This document shows, piece after piece, positions 58,369 to 64,000 of a DNA stretch of 64,000 nt. The position numbers and the translations under genes are program-made. The DNA comes from Humulus lupulus (lineage: Eukaryota; Streptophyta; Magnoliopsida; Rosales; Cannabaceae), in contig NC_084794.1 in the NCBI RefSeq assembly GCF_963169125.1, forward strand, positions 154,204,858 to 154,268,857, given 5' to 3'. The notes beneath the pieces are model-generated. The model worked only from the letters and a program-made list of their open reading frames with translations. It made no database searches and was not told where the DNA came from. Position 1 is the first letter of the stretch. Every line of letters starts with the position of its first letter.

Positions 58369-59684
58369 ATGCCAAGGTGTTCAAAATGCCTATGGAAATC
58401 TCAGGACGTTGAGATCCACCTTGAAGGGGGCCAACTAAAAGCCTCCAGAAGAGACCCTCAACCACCTGGGAATGAAGGTATGCCAGAGGAACATCCAACC
58501 CCTAGAGAGGAAAAGGAGGCATCACTCCTGCCTGTCCAACCTAGGGGAGGTCATCATGAACCATCTACAACCCGTGTGGGTGGCCTGAGTACACACTCTC
58601 CTCCTCAACCACTGATTGTACCATGCTCCGACCACTAGGATCCATGCCCTTCTTTGCAAAGGCTTGACAATAGTTTACAAGTGAACTCTTTGAGTCCCAG
58701 CTCTAAAACTCACTTTTATGAGATTGAGATATGCGAGTTGAACATAAAACATCAAAGGCTGGAAGCCACAATAGAGAACAAGCAGGAGGAGTTGAATGAC
58801 CTGCTACAAGGGAGGTCAAGCATGAACCTTCCCCATCATAGGAGAAAAAATCATGCACGAGGAGAAACCACCATACCCGTGGATGGTGACAAAACACAAC
58901 TCTTCATTTGTTATACTCACTCACAATGCAAGGAATAATACACACCAGTGGCGAAACTTGGCACGAACCCCACCTATGAGAGGTGAAAATCTAAGACTAC
59001 CCCCAAAAGAGCTTCACCTAACTTGAGGGAGAAATTTTACGAGAGAGAGTCTGAGGTAAAAACCACACCCCCCACAGCTCCCCCGAGGGACACAACCAAA
59101 GCAAGGGTTCAATCTGAGAACCTGTAAGACTCCTTAAGAAAAAAGAGGTGGGAACTAGACACTGAGATGAAATGCCCTCAAGGCAAGATTATCACTACAT
59201 CTGGGGGCAAAGAGATGATGAAAATTTTTACCATGATTCGCCCTTCACAAGGGAGATCTACGTTTAACAACTCCCCACCTGCTTGAAAGAGCCTTGCATG
59301 GCTCTGTACGAGGGTACTACGGACCCAAAGTATCACTTAGACACCTTCAATAACGTGATGAGGTGAATGGGGGTCAATAGCAGAGCAAAGTGCCATTGTT
59401 TTGTCGTTACACTTGCATACAAGTGGTTCAAGAGGTTAAGGCTAGGATCAATCAAGTCATGGTTGCAATTCTTTGGTGAATTTCTTCAAAAACATCATGC
59501 AGTCCGTGATTATGCTATGCCAATTACGAGGCTTGCTAACATAAAACAAGGAGAGAATGAAAGTTTGAAGAGCTATATCCATAGGTTCAATATGGAATCA
59601 ACAAAGTGGGGAAGTTCAACTAAAGCGGAGCTCAAAATGGCTATTACAGCCGAAGTTTGTCCAGGAAGAAAGTTATGGGATAAC
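58369..59684 (+). pseudogene. gag of Tat element F, 3'-truncated
   Basis: The start MPRCSKCLWKSQDVEIHL matches D with shifts. The charged helical part is HFYEIEICELNIKHQRLEAT, followed by EELNDLLQGRSSMNLP (about 58710-58830). The gag core continues TDPKYHLDTFNNVMR (with a stop) and ANIKQGENESLKSYIHRFNM (about 59538-59597), then KAELKMAITAEVCPGRKLWDN. Similarity to D ends at about 59684, mid-domain, where unrelated sequence starts. No protease or pol follows. Confidence 0.85.
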
Positions 59685-61157
59685 ACGCCGTCTCAGTCAA
59701 CGGCGTTGACCGATGCATAAAAATCCAATTTAACGTAGTGAAAATTTGTATCGTTCTCCCTGCGCTAGCCACGTGTTGCAACTCAATAGCACCTGCAACA
59801 AGTGAGCAGACGGGCCTCACAATAACTTCTCCTCCACACGCAATTGAACTTCAGGGCCCACTCATATAGAGAGTTCTTCACGCACACGCCTAAGGCAATC
59901 AACAATAGTTTTTAATTAGTACATGTGGATCCCGCGTAACTGTCCACTCTCTCCATTAGTGCATGAGGTATACTGCCCAATCCTCGAGCAAATGTCCTCC
60001 ACACATGCTTATGAAGGCAGTTTCAATAAGCTTTTATATCAACATAAATTCCAAGGCTTGGTTGATTTAAATTGCAACAAATTGGTTTTCTCCAAAAAAT
60101 GATTTCCCAAAAAGATCAAAAGCAAATAAATATACTTTACCTTAAGTTTTGAATTTTAAATAATTTTAGTTACTTTAGAGCCACTATAAGTAGTAGCGTT
60201 ATGTTTTCTATGGAAGATATACTTTCTTTTAGTAAATTTTATTTATTTTAGTTGTTTTTGAGAGGCATGTGAGTGAATTTTAGAGAGAATTCTAGCACAA
60301 GTTTGTGTTTAAATTCCATTCTTCTTCATCTCTTTTAAACCACTCTATGAATTTTGGTGTTTATTGTTTAATTACGTCTAGCCAAGCTTTTATTTAGTTA
60401 AAGGTGATTTGAAATCCCTAAACATGTTTTATTTTGTTTATTAGTAATTATGATTTTCTATTTTCGCTTATGTTGATTTACTTATGTTTTTCTATGATTA
60501 TTGTTTTTATCTTATTTATGTAGCCATTAGATAGGGTTGACATGAATCTATTACCATCTTAGAATTTCTATTCACTTAATAGTATAGGATTTCAAGTGTA
60601 TTTGTGGTAAATTATGATTAGAGATAAGGTCAAAGTTTTCTTTAATTGTGACAAAAAAATAACCTAATTTTAATGAATCTTGAATTTATTGCTTACATCA
60701 ATCTCTCTCTATAGAATTTAATATTTTCACTAGGTTGAATCTATTTTATTTTTTCTTCGGGTTATTTAGTGAAAGGAATTAGTCAATAACGCTTACCTTC
60801 GATTAATTTGTGTAAGAAAGATTAGGATAACATAGCTTAAGAGTTATCTACGGTTGATAGTTTGATAGGAAATAAGGAATAGTATGATTAGTGAATAAAT
60901 GGAAAGTGTTCTAAGTGGTAGAGAAGGAGTCCTTAACAGACTAAGATTATTGTTACAGTGAACTTTCTTTCCAAAAGAGTCTATGTCTCATCTCAAAATT
61001 CAACACCATATAGTCACTTACATCCAACATCTAACTCGAGTCTTCTAATAGCTCACTCTCTCTAGCACCAAAGTAAAGGCCAAAAATAATGATATAATAG
61101 ATCTTCAAGTAAAAAAAAGGGAATACTTATGGAATGGGGTTAAATAAAATTAGTATT
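59685..61157. other. AT-rich region without recognised genes
   Basis: It begins with CACGCCGTCTCAGTCAACGG, right of the truncated gag. No convincing coding, tRNA or repeat structure is visible. It may include decayed LTR or intergenic DNA. Confidence 0.4.
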
Positions 61158-61162
61158 CTATC

Positions 61163-62096
61163 TGTTGACAGCATTTTTCGCTATTAACCTAATCTGAGAA
61201 TTTAAAGAAAGTAATAGACAAGATCACAAGGATTTAACGTGAATCAGGCTATAAAAGAGCCCCAGTCCATGAGTCTCTGATATTTAGTGAGCTTGGGGCT
61301 TGTTTGAGCAAGCTCTAATGGTGGTTCTCAGGCATTGTATATATTGCACTGAGTTATAGAGTTTATCCCTTAAAAAAATTTGAACCCTATACAAGGAGAT
61401 ACCCTAGCCCTATTTATAGAGGTTGGAGTCATTAATATTAATCATGTATTATTAATACAAATTCCTCCATTGTGGGGTATTAATGTTGAATTAATACAAA
61501 AAGGGATGCACTAAATAGCGAATACGACCCAGGCGGATTGCACATAGCCCATTGCAGCAAGTTGCATATTGAATTTAAGGGAACATGTCTTTGAGTGTCA
61601 GGGTGCGGCACACGTTCACCCATGTCAGGCAACGTTGTGGGAAATGTCAATTGTCAAGGGTACGAACTCAACACCACTAATCGAGGCTCACCAAAAGTTG
61701 TGAAATGATCTTCTGGTGGCGCATACCTGTGCTGACTAACACGTGACAACTACTCCTGGTCTGAGGACCAGAATCCTAGACCTGGGAGATGGGCGAATGA
61801 AGAGAGCCTCTCGGGACGTGGCCTCGTATGGAGACATCCTCACCTCGAGAAAAGATATCTGGGCATGGCCTCACTTGAAGACATCCATGACCTAGAGATT
61901 GGCTCGAGAAGTGGCCTTACTTGGACACATCCTAACCTCGAGGACAGACCTTGAGACATGGCCTCACTTGGAGACATCCACGTCTTGGACGGTTTGGGTT
62001 TCCTAGAAGAGTTCACACTTTGAGAACCACATGACTTGGTGTGTCATTAATTACTTACTAATTTCCATGTGTCTCATGGTAAAAACATGGACAACA
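61163..62096 (-). mobile_element. Solo LTR, reverse orientation, 934 bp
   Basis: On the + strand it starts TGTTGACAGC and ends GGACAACA, giving matching TGTTG/CAACA ends, with CTATC on both sides (61158-61162 and 62097-62101). On the minus strand a TATAAATA box (61411-61418) lies about 250 bp before the LTR end, which supports the orientation. Its family is not certain; the CACGTTAAATCC word near the end is common in plant LTRs. Confidence 0.82.
61813..61995. repeat. Four imperfect ~47-bp tandem repeats in the solo LTR
   Basis: Units starting near 61813, 61861, 61909 and 61954 share TGGCCTCACTTGGAGACATC with changes and mostly ACCTCGAG after it. They lie in the U3 part of the reverse LTR, where repeats often act as enhancer-like elements. 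Confidence 0.75.
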
Positions 62097-62101
62097 CTAT
62101 C

Positions 62102-62694
62102 ATTCTTTTCCTTGATTTCACTATCATAGTATTTGGGGATGATGTTATTCGGGTTGTAGAGACTTAGCATAAGAAAGACATTGAGGAAGGGACTCTTACC
62201 CTCGTTTGTCAAGATGCGAGTAATGTGGCTATTGAAAAATCCCATTGAAGTTGATGGGATTGATGAACAGGTCACTATAGCAAAACCATCTATGAACAAT
62301 AATCGTCGAGTGTTGTAATACGAGGAAGCAATTGAAAATGTACTAGAAACTGAAGAAAGATAGTAGTTTAGCCTTCTCTCCTCGAATTTTGATCCTTTTC
62401 TCCTCCGCATATAAATCATTTCTATCTTTGTTTCTGAATTTTTTATTATCGTTATTATTATCCAGAGCACAAGTGTTTTTTCTTGAACTTCTTTTAAAAC
62501 ATTACAAGCTTTTGCTCTCTTATTTTCAATGGATGGTTTTTACTTGGGAAATTTCACTTTCTATGCCTAATAGTGCATCCTAATTAAAAAAAAAATACCA
62601 ACATTATTCACATTTTTAATTTAATGCTAATGAATCCCTATGTACCAAAAATACCCCTCCCATTATATTTGTAACAGATCTTTTCTCTATTTCT

Positions 62695-62696
<2 letters not shown>
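62102..62696. other. Non-coding stretch before the MULE-like gene, with a possible MULE terminus
   Basis: No supported gene; the 139-codon frame on the minus strand (62051-62470) has no recognisable motif. At about 62548, TTGGGAAATTTCACTTTCTA resembles, from memory, the GGGAAATTT-type ends of plant Mutator-like elements, but the other end lies outside the window. Confidence 0.3.
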
Positions 62697-62732
<36 letters not shown>

Positions 62733-62738
62733 TCTCTC
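62697..62738. repeat. CT microsatellite, leader-like
   Basis: A (TC)n run of about 40 bp is followed by CACGAAACCTTCACCCAAAC, the kind of pyrimidine-rich sequence common in plant 5' UTRs. It lies about 0.75 kb upstream of the MULE-like ORF. Confidence 0.8.
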
Positions 62739-63475
62739 ACGAAACCTTCACCCAAACCCACAGTGTGCACTTTCTCTACAATCAAAACCACATTTTTTTT
62801 CTCAAATCATTCAAAGCCATCTCCATTGTGTATGTAAGGATCCCAATATCAAAGCCAACATTTATTTTGAGAGATTTTGGAGGAGAAAAATAATGAGTAA
62901 GAAGATTGTTCATTTTTTTTTGTGTTGGGTATTCTTTGTTTGCTTTTTATTTGGATATTTTGAACAGATCTGGGTATAGGTTGGTGTGTTTTTTTAATTT
63001 GATTAAGAGATTTCTTCATCTGCGATTTTCTATGTTTTCTGCATTTTCTACAACTATTTTTCTGGAAAGGAGCTCTATAGTAGCTCGATAGGGGCTTGAT
63101 AATAGGTAGACGATAGGTTCTGTTATGAGCTTGATGTTGCTTGATTGTGGATCGATGATGGCTGAATACGTATACCAATCATTTCTTGATGAGTTCTCGA
63201 TAGTAGTTTCTCGATGGTGCTTGATCAGTGCTCGATGGTGGTTTGATGAAAATACTTTTTAGGCTCGGGTTTTGTGAAAATATTTGTTTCTTAATGTAGG
63301 TTCAATGTAGGCTCGATAGAGATCGATTGAGTTCTTTTGACAATTCCTTGTTTTTTTCACAACAGGTTCCATTGCTTATGCTTTTGTATCTTACAATGGT
63401 GTTTAGGAAATGTATGGGATGAAGTTGATTTTCAAGGATGCCCAGTGTATATTGATACTGATGTAAAATAATGTA

Positions 63476-64000
63476 ATGTACTTGCAACTTCTTGACATAT
63501 TGCACAAGGAAGTTCATGTTGATAAAGAGTTGTGTGTGTTGAAATTGGAGGTTACTTGCACATACGGCGATCAACCATTCAAACCCGTTCATGTTGAAAG
63601 TAATCTTGGTGTCTGTGCATTCTTAGGAATAAAATCTCAAGTAAGGATTGCCTTGTGTGTCTCTCCTATCAAGAAGATTGTCATTGCAGATCCATATTCC
63701 ATTCCCGATCCCAATGTTAATAAAGTTCACAGTGAGGTTGGCACTTTTGTTCCAGAAAGAGATCATGTGGGTACTGTTGGTGTTGATAACCTAACTAGAG
63801 GTCGTATTTGTTTCCTGAAGGACAACATGTATGAGTACGACCCCTATGTGAATGAAATTCCAGTAGCTGAATTTGATGAGGGATCAAGGGATGATTCAGA
63901 GGCATATTATGGTGCAGAAGTTTCTATTGACAGGTTTGATGATTTGCAAGTCGACCAAGTACAAGAAAAGCAGTACCTCCTATTGCATGGGCGAACCTAC
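63476..64000 (+). CDS. N-terminal part of a probable Mutator-like (MULE) transposase, runs off the window
   Basis: An open frame of 175 codons starts at ATG 63476 and is still open at the window end. The first about 70 residues (YLQLLDILHKEVHVDKELCV, then FLGIKSQVRIALCVSPIKK) look like the PB1-like N-terminal domain of plant MURA-type proteins, where 'L-V-Y-F-L-LCV' spacing is typical. A hydrophilic acidic linker follows (EFDEGSRDDSEAYYGAE). Upstream, YNGV and YIDTD segments at about 63394-63460 appear in other frames, so the true start may lie further 5' behind a frameshift or intron. The catalytic DDE and SWIM parts would lie beyond 64000. Confidence 0.5.
   Translation, partial: MYLQLLDILHKEVHVDKELCVLKLEVTCTYGDQPFKPVHVESNLGVCAFLGIKSQVRIALCVSPIKKIVIADPYSIPDPNVNKVHSEVGTFVPERDHVGTVGVDNLTRGRICFLKDNMYEYDPYVNEIPVAEFDEGSRDDSEAYYGAEVSIDRFDDLQVDQVQEKQYLLLHGRTY

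Noticed and set aside
61163..62096. Assignment of the small solo LTR to Ty1/copia
   Set aside because: Ends and TATA support an LTR, but there is no internal coding region to fix the superfamily.
62051..62470. 139-codon minus-strand frame
   Set aside because: No recognisable domain. It overlaps the right end of the solo LTR and its target-site duplication, so it is unlikely to be a real gene.
1..64000. tRNA, rRNA or other structural RNA genes
   Set aside because: No tRNA cloverleaf with A/B boxes or rRNA stretch was recognised by eye. The only tRNA-like words are the primer-binding sites.

Overview
This is a gene-poor, repeat-dense stretch of a plant nuclear genome, most likely a eudicot. 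I base this on the plant-specific Ty3/gypsy lineages (Tekay/Del chromoviruses and Tat), plant-type exons with GT-AG introns, and a CACTA transposon. I see no intact host gene. Nearly everything is transposon, and most of it is nested insertion. Target-site duplications (TSDs) let several layers be ordered.

Layout. (1) 1-14796: a decayed Tekay-type gypsy element (A) whose reverse transcriptase is split by an 11.6 kb CACTA transposon (1709-13319, TSD ATG). The CACTA shows no recognisable transposase. It carries exon-sized fragments of at least four unrelated host genes, all on the + strand: a probable paladin-like gene, a TVP38/TMEM64 (DedA-type) membrane protein, the C-terminus of coatomer delta, and diphthine methyl ester synthase DPH5. 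It also holds a 2.3 kb solo LTR (TSD TATAT) and a subterminal repeat array. (2) 14797-20534: a reverse-strand Tekay element (B), 3' LTR plus pol. (3) 20535-28032: a forward Tekay element (C) with a truncated 5' LTR, PBS, gag-pol full of stops, and a 3' LTR. (4) 28033-29195: a pol fragment (I). (5) 29196-50422: a Tat-lineage element (D) with 5' LTR, gag and protease but no RT or integrase, plus an antisense ORF resembling the 'putative gypsy type transposon' family (PF04195). That antisense ORF is split by a reverse solo LTR (35263-47811, TSD GACAT), which is itself split by a nearly complete Tekay element (E, 36406-46143, TSD TCATG). (6) 50423-56756: an LTR (G) preceded by an unrecognised internal region, then an integrase tail plus 3' LTR (H). 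(7) About 56932-59684: a second Tat element (F), LTR plus gag. (8) 59685-64000: AT-rich unassigned DNA, a 0.93 kb reverse solo LTR (TSD CTATC), a CT-rich leader, and the start of a probable Mutator-like transposase ORF that runs off the window.

The retroelement genes are broken and act, if at all, only as templates mobilised by relatives. The most notable object is the multi-gene-capturing CACTA element, whose captured exons keep orientation, reading frames and many splice sites and so could give a chimeric transcript. A second pattern is a CG-rich block of short palindromic words about 1.0-1.35 kb into nearly every Tekay-type LTR, with different words in different subfamilies. Assignments rest on reading motifs by eye. 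No database search was run.
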